Source: Candidatus Woesearchaeota archaeon (GTDB taxonomy: Archaea; Nanobdellota; Nanobdellia; Woesearchaeales; UBA119). Taken from it: DNA of 35,470 bases. A model generated the notes under the pieces. That model saw only the letters and a list, made by a program, of their open reading frames with translations. It had not been told where the DNA came from and made no database searches. Made by a program: the position numbers and the translations under genes. Below, in pieces: positions 7,742 to 16,332 of the stretch (position 1 is the stretch's first letter; each line of letters begins with the position of its first letter). The stretch covers positions 1-35,470 of the forward strand of contig JASGME010000011.1 of assembly GCA_030156615.1 (NCBI GenBank), written 5' to 3'.

Positions 7742-8968
7742 TTATCTTTTTGTCCTGTTTCTCTTATACTCCTCAACAATATCTTCAATTATACTCTTGT
7801 TCTTAATAATTGCCTCTTTTTCCCTAGCATTGAAACAGGCAACATTATTAAAAATTCTTATTTTTACTCCTTTTATCTGAGCAACGAATATTCCTTCCTG
7901 CCTAAGCCTCTCTATCTCATTCTTATGTCCTTCAATATAAAAAACTCTCGCATTATGCCTCTTCAACTCTTCAATAACAGGATTTCTCAATTCATAAAGT
8001 TGCTTAACAATAATCTCTCTGTTCAGCTCAAGATTCATTCTCTTAATCCTATCTTTCTTAAGATGATCACAATACCAGCAGAATCCTGTTGAGCTATCAA
8101 CAGCAGCATCCTTAATGCTTTTTAATTCTTCCCTAGCTCTTTTATACCTTCTATTAATTTGAATGTTTTCTTTTCTAATATCATTTATAAGCAATCTTAA
8201 TAGCTTCTTCTCTGCATCGTTGCTTTTTATAATCCTCTTTATCTCTTCCTTTATGCTATTGAAGCTCTTGTCTTCTGAGCTCTTTTTATCGCTTAACTCC
8301 TCAAGCCTTTGCTTTAAGAGAGCATTACTCTTTTCTAAAAGCTCAAGCTCTCTTTTCATTGCTTCATATTTTCCTTTATTCTTTAATTCACTTCTTTCTT
8401 CTCCTTTTTCTTTTCTTTTCTTTTCGCTTTTTTCTTCCCTTTTACCTTTGCTTTCTAAATCAAGAAGCCTCTTCTCTTCAATGTCGATGGCTTTTTTTAT
8501 ATTGTAATTATTGATAAGCACCCCACTTAGTATCCCTTGAGATGGAAGCTCCTCTCCTGTCTTATCCCTTATCTTATCAATCTTTTGCCTCAATCTTTTA
8601 TAAGCAAAAAGAGCACTAGCACAGGCATCCCTCTGATGACTATCTTTTACAGCTTCATCAAAACCAAACTCCTTAACTATCATTTCCTTTTCAATTGTGC
8701 TTAAATCCTCCTTTGGTGCAGATACTATGCATCCAAGTGTAGCCCTAATCTCATTCACATATTCAGGGATTTTTTTCTTATCGCAGGAAATAACAATAGC
8801 TTTTCCATTCTCAATTATTCTCTTTATAATAGAGTCAATTTTAATATTTCTATATGATGAAAGCTCAATCAAATTAGCATTAAAATCAATTATGCAAAGA
8901 CCTATAGTTGTGCCCGGATCAATCCCAACAATCAAAGCCCTTCTATCATTGTTTTTATTCTCTTTCAT
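7742..8968 (-). CDS. DUF460-like RNase H-fold protein with long coiled coil
   Basis: This 408-residue protein opens with LIVGIDPGTTIGLCIID, the first RNase H/RuvC-like strands of the archaeal DUF460 family. SAPKEDLSTIEKEMIVKEF and SHQRDACASALFAYKR follow, with candidate acidic residues at Asp17 and the late Asp. A Lys/Glu-rich coiled coil spans about 160-300, followed by a C-terminal domain (about 300-400) with FCWYCDH. The family is widespread in archaea and largely uncharacterised; a nucleic-acid role is presumed from the fold. It precedes the MoxR-like gene by 29 bases on the same strand, so it is probably cotranscribed. A functional link to that unit is not shown. Confidence 0.75.
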   Translation of the reverse strand: MKENKNNDRRALIVGIDPGTTIGLCIIDFNANLIELSSYRNIKIDSIIKRIIENGKAIVISCDKKKIPEYVNEIRATLGCIVSAPKEDLSTIEKEMIVKEFGFDEAVKDSHQRDACASALFAYKRLRQKIDKIRDKTGEELPSQGILSGVLINNYNIKKAIDIEEKRLLDLESKGKREEKSEKKRKEKGEERSELKNKGKYEAMKRELELLEKSNALLKQRLEELSDKKSSEDKSFNSIKEEIKRIIKSNDAEKKLLRLLINDIRKENIQINRRYKRAREELKSIKDAAVDSSTGFCWYCDHLKKDRIKRMNLELNREIIVKQLYELRNPVIEELKRHNARVFYIEGHKNEIERLRQEGIFVAQIKGVKIRIFNNVACFNAREKEAIIKNKSIIEDIVEEYKRNRTKR

Positions 8969-9116
8969 TATCTGTTAAGAAATCTTTTCGTTTTTTTATT
9001 TTGTCATTTTTTTGAATATATAAAAAATATTTAAATCTATTATAATGAGACTCGATATTGATACAATAGTAAATTGTCAGGACAACAAGAATTTTTTATT
9101 TATCTCTCAAATCATT

Positions 9117-12100
9117 CTAAGCTGACCCTTCATTAGCCAACTCACCTTCTAATTTGAGCAGTCTTACCTCAACCTCAATATTCTTCTTTTCAAGCTTGCT
9201 CATCTTGATTTTATCTATGGCCTTCTCAATTATTTCTAAGCCTTTCTTAGCCTGATCAGTTATGTTTAGCTCAGCAAGAGTTCTTGTAGTTTCAATCAAT
9301 TGCTTAAGCTCGTTTAGATTTCTTGGTTCAGGGATCTCAATCTGATTTCCTTCTTCTTCAGTTATTCCTTCGAAAATCTTCTCAGCTCTTTCTTCAGGTC
9401 CCTCTTCAATTGCTTCATCCTCAGAGATTACTATATTTGGCTTTGCCTCTTCTTCTTTTCCTTTCTCAGCCTTTTCAATGATCTTTCTCCCTTTCTCTGC
9501 TTTAACCCTTTCATTGTCAACAGCTTTTCCTAACTTTGATTCATCACTTACCTTCTTTTCTTCTTTTTCTTTTATTGATTTCTTAAGTTTCTCAATCTCT
9601 TTCTTCAATGCCCTGTTCTCTGCTTCAATCTTCTTCTTTTCATTTTGCGTCTCTTTAAGCATCTTGTATTGCTCTTCAAGAGCTTTTCTTAATTCATTCC
9701 CTTCACTCTTCTTCTCTTCCTTTGTCTTCCTTAATTCCTTTTTTTCGTTCTTTTCAACGCCTTTCTTCTTTCCAATATCTTTTTCTTCTTCTCTTGCTTT
9801 TATCTCTAACAACTTAATCTCTCTCTGCTTCTCATTCAGCTCCTTTTTCATTGATTCTAATTCTCCGCTAAGTTCTTCCTTCTTATTGCTCAATTCTTTG
9901 AGTTCTTGCTCCAGAATATTCTTTCTCTTCTCTATCTCTTGAGAATATTTATCAAGTTCTTTCTGAAGCCTTTCCTTTTCTTCATCTAAATTTATTCCAT
10001 TGATTGCCTTTTCTTTATCCTTAGCCTTTTTCTCAAGCATCTCAATCTCTTTTGTTAGCTCTTTTCTCCTTTTTTCTGTCTCGTTGATTTCTTTATCCAG
10101 CAGAGATTTCTTTTCCAGAAGCTCTTGAACCTTTTTATTGTTCTTTTCAAAAGACTTTGATTCCTTCTTTATCTTATTCAATAGTTTCTGTCTTCCAAGA
10201 ATCTCCTCTTTCAAATCCTCGTTTTCAGATTCAAGTCTCTTCTTAGTATTCTCAATATTGTATAACTCTTTAAGCAGAATTGTATAATCCTTATTCGTAT
10301 CATTATAAAGCTTCTTTGCAGCTTCTATCTGATCTTCAAGCTTTTTAATTATATTCTCGGAATTCTTTAGCTCTTCAGCTTTTTTATTTAAAAGCTCTTC
10401 TTGTTTTTCAAGATTCTTCTCAACTTCCTCCTTTTTCTTCCACAACCTTTCTAACTCATTGTTCCCTGCTTCAATCCTCTTTTCTATATCCTGTAATTCA
10501 ACATTCAATGCTTCCTTCTTATCACTTAACCCTTTGACCTCCTGCTCAAGAACCTTCTTTTTATTCTCTAAATCTTTCGTGTATTCTTCAAATTCTTTCT
10601 GAATCCTCTCCTTCTCTTCATTTATCTTCTGTTCAAGGCCTTTTTTCTCCTCTTCAAACTCTTCCTGCAGTCTCTTCTTTTCTTCTTCAATATTTATTCC
10701 CTTTGCCTCTTCAATCTTCTTCTCAAGATCTTCTAATATCCCTTTCTTTTCAGATATTGCTTTTTCAAGCTCTTCTAAATTCTCCTTTACGCTGCTGACA
10801 ATTGATGCCTCTTCAGCATTATTCTCTAAAACAGCCAGCCTCTCTTTCAACTCTTTATTTTCATTCTCTAATCTTTCCTTTATTGCTGTAATCTCTCTTA
10901 TCCTGTTTTCAACCTCTTCTTTTATATAACTCTCCTCATCTTTCTTCTTATCCATTAATTTAGAAAGCTCATTTTCAAGCTCTCTTCTCTTTGCATTCAA
11001 CTCCCTTATCTTATTGCTTAACTCATCCCTTCTCTTCTTGAATTCGTTTAATTCATCATTTAATTCCTCTGTAAGAAGTCTCTTTCTTGATTCTAAAGTT
11101 TCATTTAATGCCTTAATCTCTTCCTTTCTCATAGCTATTGACGACTCAAGCTGCTTTAAATCCAGTTTAAGGCTCTCTTTTTTCGTCTCGTCGTATTCAC
11201 TTAAGTATTCTTTATACTCTGGAATGCTTTCATAACTTGCCCCCTTGATTTCTGTCTTCTTTTCTATATCTTCTTCAACAGATGGTGGAGCTTCTTCCTT
11301 GTAGAATCTTTCAACATCATCATCAATTCCTTTGCTTGTTTTTCCTTTTATAGGCTCAGAATAAGAAGGCTCTTCTCTATAACTTGTCCCTAACAACTCT
11401 GATAAATACTCATTCTGGGGCTTTACCTCTTCAGGACTGCTTGGTGGTTTTAACCCAACATTCCTTTCTTTTGGAATCAAAGCCTCTATTCTTTTCTCCT
11501 CTTTTAAAGAATTCTTTGGTTTTTCCTCTTTATGAAGCTCTTTCTCGTTTTTTGAGTCCTGCTTGACGTCTTTTATTTCTTCAATATTAGCTCCTTTATC
11601 ATCCTCAAAGAATCCTATCTCTTCCTCAGACATTTCCTCTTCTTTGTTATTCTTTTTGTTTATCTTTTTATCCTTTTTCTTTTCTTCATCATTCTCTTTC
11701 TCTTCAAAAGCTTCTTCTGCTTTCTTCTCTTTTTCTACCTCTTCTGGATTATCCTTTTTCTTTTCATCTGATTCTATTTTATCTTTATTCTCTTCTATTC
11801 CTTCCTTCGGCTTCCAAATCTCTTCTTCCAGCAAGTTTGATGTTTCTTCTTCATTATCTTTTTTATCCGGCTCTGGCTCTTCAGGAATCTTTTCTTCTTT
11901 TTTCTCTTGGTTTTCTTCTTCATGATTCTCTTTTATCTCCGGCTCTGGCTCTTCAGGAATATTTTCTTCTTTGCTCTCTTCTTCATTATCTTTTACTTCA
12001 TCAGCCTTTTTTGTACTTATTATATCTTCAAATTTCTTTACAAATTCATCACGCTCTCTTGTAAAGAGCAAGCTGCTTAGCTCAGGATTCCCATTTTTCT

Positions 12101-13094
12101 CAATTAGCCATTCTACAATTTCCCTCTTATTCGGGATTATCTTTGAATTGAATTCATCAGAATCCATAGACTTAACATATTCTAAAAGCTCGAAAGGATC
12201 TTTAAGCTCCTTGCCTCCAACCTCTATTGAGCCAATGTTCTCTTTCTTAACCGAATGAGACTCTTCCTCTGCCACCTTTTTGGCGTTGGCTATATCTTCA
12301 AGAAGACTCAACTCTCTCTGTATAATATTTGAAAGGGTTTTTATATCATTTGCAAACTTTATTCTCTTAGCAACCCTTTCATCCCCAATAGTCTTTTCAA
12401 GCCAATCAGAAAGTCCTTTCTTTTGTCTAATGAATTCAGTTTCAAGCCTTCCCTTTGGAAGTTCTCTTAGGGCTTTGTTTAACTCTTCTATAGAGCTTAT
12501 CTTATTTCCTAAAAGATTGAATTCCTTTCCCTTAGGCACATTCATCAAAATCTTTTTAGCTTCCTCGGGGCTTATCCTTTTCTCTTCTATCTCTTCCTCT
12601 TCAGGCTTTTCTTCATATTCTGCTGCTTTGCTTTCCTTTTTCTTTATATTAACAGATTTATCACCATTACTTATTATGTATGCCTGAAGTTTTGATATGA
12701 TGTCTTGTTTAGTTTTAAGCAATGCAAGTTCTATAGAAAGGCCTTCTTCTTGCAGCTCATTAGCAGCCCACTCTGCAATAACATTAAACTTGCTGTTTAC
12801 GAACCTTTTAAAATCCTTGTCTGAGAGCTCTTTTAAGAAATCTATCATCTCCTGAAGGCTCTTTATGGGAGTTCCATCAGAATTTACAAGCCCTCCTTTC
12901 TCACTAATCTCCTCCTCTTCTTCCTTATCCTCTTCTGGTGCAAACTTTAGCTCTTCATTCAACTCTTTTAATAGTTCTTCTTCCAAGATATCTTTATGAC
13001 TCTTCTTTCCTCCACTAGCATTCTTCAGCTCTTCAATGTTTATCTTTGGAAGTTCTGTATCGCTCTTTTTCTTCTTAAAAAAATTAAACGCCAT
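9117..13094 (-). CDS. Giant coiled-coil protein with three N-terminal repeat domains
   Basis: This 1325-residue protein is dominated by Glu and Lys. It starts MAFNFFKKKK with no signal peptide or membrane segment. Three divergent copies of a domain of about 70 residues lie at about 68-139, 190-258 and 287-359. Each has S-[LI]-[QE]-E-x-x-x-x-L, a Phe before an N-x-K-type helix, then [AD/E]W and a Leu-rich helix; they faintly recall the archaeal DUF5752-type domain. An acidic low-complexity region (about 360-560) has a 24-residue duplication. A long coiled coil follows (about 640-1190), then a helical C-terminal domain. AAGGGGG lies just before the ATG. A cytoskeletal or scaffold role is a guess. 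Confidence 0.85.
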   Translation of the reverse strand: MAFNFFKKKKSDTELPKINIEELKNASGGKKSHKDILEEELLKELNEELKFAPEEDKEEEEEISEKGGLVNSDGTPIKSLQEMIDFLKELSDKDFKRFVNSKFNVIAEWAANELQEEGLSIELALLKTKQDIISKLQAYIISNGDKSVNIKKKESKAAEYEEKPEEEEIEEKRISPEEAKKILMNVPKGKEFNLLGNKISSIEELNKALRELPKGRLETEFIRQKKGLSDWLEKTIGDERVAKRIKFANDIKTLSNIIQRELSLLEDIANAKKVAEEESHSVKKENIGSIEVGGKELKDPFELLEYVKSMDSDEFNSKIIPNKREIVEWLIEKNGNPELSSLLFTRERDEFVKKFEDIISTKKADEVKDNEEESKEENIPEEPEPEIKENHEEENQEKKEEKIPEEPEPDKKDNEEETSNLLEEEIWKPKEGIEENKDKIESDEKKKDNPEEVEKEKKAEEAFEEKENDEEKKKDKKINKKNNKEEEMSEEEIGFFEDDKGANIEEIKDVKQDSKNEKELHKEEKPKNSLKEEKRIEALIPKERNVGLKPPSSPEEVKPQNEYLSELLGTSYREEPSYSEPIKGKTSKGIDDDVERFYKEEAPPSVEEDIEKKTEIKGASYESIPEYKEYLSEYDETKKESLKLDLKQLESSIAMRKEEIKALNETLESRKRLLTEELNDELNEFKKRRDELSNKIRELNAKRRELENELSKLMDKKKDEESYIKEEVENRIREITAIKERLENENKELKERLAVLENNAEEASIVSSVKENLEELEKAISEKKGILEDLEKKIEEAKGINIEEEKKRLQEEFEEEKKGLEQKINEEKERIQKEFEEYTKDLENKKKVLEQEVKGLSDKKEALNVELQDIEKRIEAGNNELERLWKKKEEVEKNLEKQEELLNKKAEELKNSENIIKKLEDQIEAAKKLYNDTNKDYTILLKELYNIENTKKRLESENEDLKEEILGRQKLLNKIKKESKSFEKNNKKVQELLEKKSLLDKEINETEKRRKELTKEIEMLEKKAKDKEKAINGINLDEEKERLQKELDKYSQEIEKRKNILEQELKELSNKKEELSGELESMKKELNEKQREIKLLEIKAREEEKDIGKKKGVEKNEKKELRKTKEEKKSEGNELRKALEEQYKMLKETQNEKKKIEAENRALKKEIEKLKKSIKEKEEKKVSDESKLGKAVDNERVKAEKGRKIIEKAEKGKEEEAKPNIVISEDEAIEEGPEERAEKIFEGITEEEGNQIEIPEPRNLNELKQLIETTRTLAELNITDQAKKGLEIIEKAIDKIKMSKLEKKNIEVEVRLLKLEGELANEGSA
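11867..11972 (-). repeat. Duplicated 72-bp unit inside the coiled-coil gene
   Basis: The plus-strand sequence from 11867 (CCGGCTCTGGCTCTTCAGGA and on through TTTTCTTCTTT) recurs nearly unchanged from 11939, a 72-bp offset. It encodes a 24-residue repeat built on IPEEPEPxxK followed by N-x-E-E-E. The offset is a multiple of three, so the frame is kept. Confidence 0.7.
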
Positions 13095-13168
13095 TGAGAC
13101 CCCCTTCTCAAGAAACTATCATAATGACTTTTATTTATTTGTAATGACTGGGCAGGAGAAACAAAAAC

Positions 13169-13243
13169 TGCCCGGTTCGGGATTTGAACCCGAGTCCCTG
13201 CCTCGAAAGGGCAGGATGATTGGCCGGACTACACCAACCGGGC
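13169..13243 (-). tRNA. tRNA-Glu (UUC)
   Basis: The minus strand folds into a cloverleaf. The acceptor stem is GCCCGGT/ACCGGGC, the D-arm has GTAGTCCGG, the anticodon stem CTGCC/GGCAG closes the loop CTTTCGA (anticodon TTC at 13207-13205), and the T-arm TCGGG/CCCGA has loop TTCAAAT. The discriminator base is A at 13169 and no CCA is encoded. There is no intron. A U13-U22 mismatch in the D-stem is normal for tRNA-Glu. It decodes GAA and GAG, and sits directly upstream of the extremely Glu-rich coiled-coil gene, probably by chance. Confidence 0.97.
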
Positions 13244-13266
13244 ATAAGAGCAAGGGTTTTCTCATT

Positions 13267-13280
13267 CTTTTTTAAACTTT
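13267..13280 (-). promoter_or_regulatory. TATA box of tRNA-Glu
   Basis: Minus-strand AAAGTTTAAAAAAG is centred about 26-30 bp before the first base of the mature tRNA, giving a predicted 5' leader of only a few bases. Confidence 0.5.
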
Positions 13281-13358
13281 TTGATAACTCTAAGAAATAA
13301 CTAAAACTAAATCAAGAAATAGATAAAAAAGAAATAGAAAAATAAAAAACTAAAAAAT

Positions 13359-14669
13359 TTAGTAATAAGTCTGCGTATCTTCTTCCTCGTTTCCCTTCAT
13401 CTTTCTGAAGGCAAGCACAAGTCCTATTATCACTAAAACAATCACTAATATCACTATTGCAACCTCAAGTACCAGTCTGAGATTTGCACTAGCAAAAGCC
13501 TTTTCTTCCTCTTCCTTCTCTACATTCACTGTGAAAGGAACCTGTTGAGCAACCTTTCCTTCTTTGATTATGTTCAATGTTAACACCTTTGATCCCTCAA
13601 CATCTTCCTTTGGTTTAACATATAAGCTAATCACTTCGCTCTCTTCTCCTTTTACAATAAGGATGTTGCTAGGTTTGAATTCAACATTTGCCCAATCTGC
13701 TCCTTGAACCTCAAATGAAACAGTTGTAGCTGTCGTTCCAGTATTCACTATTGTTATTGGGAAGAGTGCAGCTTCATTAGGCATTACATCTGCCTGTTGA
13801 ATAGCAATAGAGACAATAGTTTTTTCAGGTGTCTTGTAAGGCTCCTTTGTTAGCTCACAGGCATTTGACTCAACAATATGTATTGTTCTTTGGCTTGATA
13901 CACTCTTATACAAGTCGTCAAAGTAAACAGTTGCCTTAACCTCGTATTCACCTTCCTCAGTGCATACTGGGATCTTTAGAGCAACCTCTTCAGAGGATAC
14001 AGACTTTCCTTCCTCAATCTCATCAATATATGAAATTGCTTGAAGGGATAACTCTGGAATCTCAAGGATAACCTTTACATTATCCTCATCATTGTTTCCC
14101 TCATTCCGGACTCTAACTTGTCCTATTAAATAGCTTCCAGCCTGCACATAATTGTTTGGGCTGAGCATTATATCTGCAATTGAAACCTTTTCATCAATGC
14201 ATTCAATATCCAAATTGTATTCATTAACGGTTGCATCTCCATCTTTATTGGATAGAACAATTCTAAGCTTGTAACTTCCTGATTCCATATCCTCTGGAAG
14301 TTCCAGCTCTAAGCTTTCCCATCTGGAATATATCTGACCTTCATCTCCTTTGTTCTTCTTAATGTGAAAAACATCGGATGCCTGAATCAGAGGATTGTAT
14401 TCAGAATGCTTATAGCCAGTAATAAATGCAATAACCTGCAAATCTTCTACACTGCTCGAGTTAGCTCCAAGCTCAATCTTAAACTCTAATTCGAGTGTTT
14501 CTCCTCTGGACACTACAAGTCTTTCATTCCCATTTTCACTAAGTGTTTTTCCATCCAGTCTAACCTCAACAATATCTGCTCCATCAGTCCCTGCAAAGCT
14601 TAATCCAGTCAAAACACTAAACATCAAAATCCCTAAAACAAATATAGATAATTGCTTCTTTTCCATCAT
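13359..14669 (-). CDS. Secreted, C-terminally anchored surface protein with beta-sandwich domains
   Basis: This protein has 436 residues from the preferred start. It has a signal peptide (basic MMEKKQ, then hydrophobic FVLGILMFSVLTGLSFAG), two or three Ig-like beta domains, a C-terminal membrane segment (about 400-423) and a short charged tail ending QTYY. The middle domain (VRVRNEGNNDEDNVKV) resembles CARDB/NEW3-type domains of archaeal surface proteins; the next (ITIVNTGTTATTVSFEVQG) is similar. The frame can be read from GTG at 14687, but GAGGGGG lies after that codon and 9 bases before ATG 14669, so the ATG is chosen. A cell-envelope role is likely; the ligand is unknown. Confidence 0.8.
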   Translation of the reverse strand: MMEKKQLSIFVLGILMFSVLTGLSFAGTDGADIVEVRLDGKTLSENGNERLVVSRGETLELEFKIELGANSSSVEDLQVIAFITGYKHSEYNPLIQASDVFHIKKNKGDEGQIYSRWESLELELPEDMESGSYKLRIVLSNKDGDATVNEYNLDIECIDEKVSIADIMLSPNNYVQAGSYLIGQVRVRNEGNNDEDNVKVILEIPELSLQAISYIDEIEEGKSVSSEEVALKIPVCTEEGEYEVKATVYFDDLYKSVSSQRTIHIVESNACELTKEPYKTPEKTIVSIAIQQADVMPNEAALFPITIVNTGTTATTVSFEVQGADWANVEFKPSNILIVKGEESEVISLYVKPKEDVEGSKVLTLNIIKEGKVAQQVPFTVNVEKEEEEKAFASANLRLVLEVAIVILVIVLVIIGLVLAFRKMKGNEEEDTQTYY

Positions 14670-14712
14670 CTTTATCAACCCCCTCACTATTATGAGGACT
14701 ATTGAGAATGTT

Positions 14713-14766
14713 GTAACTAAACTATTATTTAAACATTTCGTTTTTTTAGCATTGAATAGTAGTTAC
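14713..14766. promoter_or_regulatory. Promoter of the surface-protein gene flanked by imperfect inverted repeat
   Basis: Minus-strand GTTTAAATA at 14734-14726 is a good TATA box for 13359-14669, predicting a leader of about 35 bases that includes the GGGGG ribosome-binding site. GTAACTA (14713-14719) and TAGTTAC (14760-14766), with further CTATT/AATAG pairing, flank the TATA box. The repeat may be an operator or the end signal of the upstream methyltransferase transcript. Confidence 0.4.
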
Positions 14767-14807
14767 ATCCTTTTATACTTATTTAGTGTAAACAACTTTT
14801 GTTTTAG

Positions 14808-15752
14808 TTATTTCTTTTTTATCCTGCACACAAAGAAGCCATCTGTATTATTCCTTTGAGGACTTATTCTCAAGCATTTTCTAACCTCATTGTCATATCT
14901 TTCTCCTTCAAATTCTAAAATAGGCCTGTCTCTTTTTACATCCATTTCAATCTCTTCAACTATTGCATCATCTCTGCCTTTAAGAAACATTGAGATTACC
15001 CTTTCATTCTCAAAAGGCTCAAGAGAACAAGTAGAATAAACAACAACCCCTCCTCTCTTTAAAATCTCAAAACCATTCTCAAGAAGCCTTAATTGCAACC
15101 TTGAAAGTTTTTCAATCATCCTTTCATTCCACATCCTTAAAGTTAGAAAACTCTTTCTTATAGTTCCGGTGCCGGAACAAGGAGCATCTATAAGAACCCT
15201 GTCAAATCTCATCTTCTTGTTGGCAAATGCAATTCCATTCATATTCGTAATAATGGTATTCATAACAAAACATCTCTGAAGATTAGAATTTAACATCTTA
15301 AGCCTCTTTGTATCAATCTCGTTTGCAATAATACAGCCCCTGTTTTTCATCATTGCTGCTATCTGTGTAGTCTTTGAGCCCGGAGCAGCCGCCATGTCTA
15401 TTACGAATTCATCTGGCTGAGGCCCAAGTGCAATTGCCGGAATCATGCTCGCAGGTTCCTGCACATAATATTTCCCAAGCTGATGAAACAGATGATTTCC
15501 TATATCTCTTCTTTCACCTTCAATCCAGAATCCCTCTTTACACCAAGGGATAGGCTCAAGTTTCCAAATCTTGCAAAGTTCTTCTTTAACCTCCTGAATG
15601 CTTCCCCTTAAGGTATTAACCCTTATTGCCCTCCTTGGGAACATAAAAGAATATTCAAGAAACAAATCATAATCAGGCCCAAAGATTTTTCTATATCTCT
15701 CTTCAAACCCCTTCTTTATCATCTCTTTATTTATCTCATCATCCTTTTCCAT
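14808..15752 (-). CDS. NSUN/RsmB-family RNA m5C methyltransferase
   Basis: This 314-residue NOL1/NOP2/Sun-type enzyme transfers methyl groups from SAM to cytosine C5 in tRNA or rRNA. Seen motifs are RVNTLR (42-49), the SAM motif DMAAAPGSKTTQ (119-130), DAPCSGTGT with Cys192 (release cysteine) and YSTCSLEP with Cys242 (catalytic nucleophile). The length is typical of archaeal NSUN proteins without an added PUA domain. Whether it modifies tRNA or rRNA cannot be read from sequence. A TATA box ATATTTAAAAA is centred 27 bp before the ATG, so the mRNA is probably leaderless. Confidence 0.95.
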   Translation of the reverse strand: MEKDDEINKEMIKKGFEERYRKIFGPDYDLFLEYSFMFPRRAIRVNTLRGSIQEVKEELCKIWKLEPIPWCKEGFWIEGERRDIGNHLFHQLGKYYVQEPASMIPAIALGPQPDEFVIDMAAAPGSKTTQIAAMMKNRGCIIANEIDTKRLKMLNSNLQRCFVMNTIITNMNGIAFANKKMRFDRVLIDAPCSGTGTIRKSFLTLRMWNERMIEKLSRLQLRLLENGFEILKRGGVVVYSTCSLEPFENERVISMFLKGRDDAIVEEIEMDVKRDRPILEFEGERYDNEVRKCLRISPQRNNTDGFFVCRIKKK

Positions 15753-15773
15753 TAAGAAATAGCATTTTATCTC

Positions 15774-15784
15774 TTTTTAAATAT
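15774..15784 (-). promoter_or_regulatory. TATA box of the NSUN gene
   Basis: Minus-strand ATATTTAAAAA is centred about 27 bp before the ATG at 15752; no ribosome-binding site intervenes. Confidence 0.55.
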
Positions 15785-15840
15785 CTTGCCAAGATTCTAT
15801 TAAACATAAATACAAAAAAGAACTGAATTAATTAATGAAC

Positions 15841-16308
15841 TTAGTCAGCAATCTCTTCTTTAAGCGCCTCAAGCCTCCTTCTATGCTCATCCTCTTCAAT
15901 ATTAAACCTTATGAACAATTGCTTCAGTTCATCGCTTTTAGCCTCTTCAACGTATCCCTGATACTGATTTAAAGCCTCCTTTTCCTTTTCTATGTTTATT
16001 TCAAGTATGCTCTTTATGATTTCTATATCATCACCAATTCCATTAAGCATATCCAAGTTAATTTCTATTTCCCACAACTTGTCATCCTTGAAATTAAACT
16101 TTGGAATCCTTGATTTGATCTCTTCAACTAATATTTTCTTATGCTTCTGCTCTGACTTATGCAAAGCCTTTAGAACCTTTCTTACCTTTTTATTATTAAC
16201 ATATGCTAAGTGTTTAGCATATCTCTTCTCAGCCTCAATCTCCTGCCTCAACGCAGCCTTAATTAGCTCAATATCCTTATCTTCTTTTTCTTCAACATTC
16301 CCCCTCAT
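15841..16308 (-). CDS. Ferritin-like/rubrerythrin-like diiron protein
   Basis: This 155-residue all-helical protein has the four-helix carboxylate pattern of the ferritin-like superfamily. Glu residues sit in QEIEAEKRY (22-30), an E-x-x-H is in SEQKHK (52-57), Glu in EKEKEALNQY and a second E-x-x-H in EEDEHRRR. It lacks the rubredoxin-like Cys4 domain of full rubrerythrin. Members handle iron, oxygen or peroxide; the exact reaction is open. GGTGA lies 6 bases before the second Met codon (16308), so this start is preferred over an ATG at 16323. It follows cysteine synthase by 24 bases and is probably the last gene of the endonuclease IV/cysteine synthase run, which would suit a stress-related unit. 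Confidence 0.8.
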   Translation of the reverse strand: MRGNVEEKEDKDIELIKAALRQEIEAEKRYAKHLAYVNNKKVRKVLKALHKSEQKHKKILVEEIKSRIPKFNFKDDKLWEIEINLDMLNGIGDDIEIIKSILEINIEKEKEALNQYQGYVEEAKSDELKQLFIRFNIEEDEHRRRLEALKEEIAD

Positions 16309-16332
16309 TTTTTCACCTCTCATATCATAAAA

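Noticed and set aside
9075-9086. TTGTCAGGACAA hairpin followed by a T run at 9091-9097, terminator-like on the plus strand
   Set aside because: No plus-strand gene lies upstream; on the minus strand, where both neighbours are encoded, the order hairpin then T run is not met.
9478-12687. Several long open frames on the plus strand rich in Ser, Phe and Leu
   Set aside because: They are the complement of Glu/Lys-rich coiled-coil codons, which rarely create stops; they have no start signals and no family resemblance.
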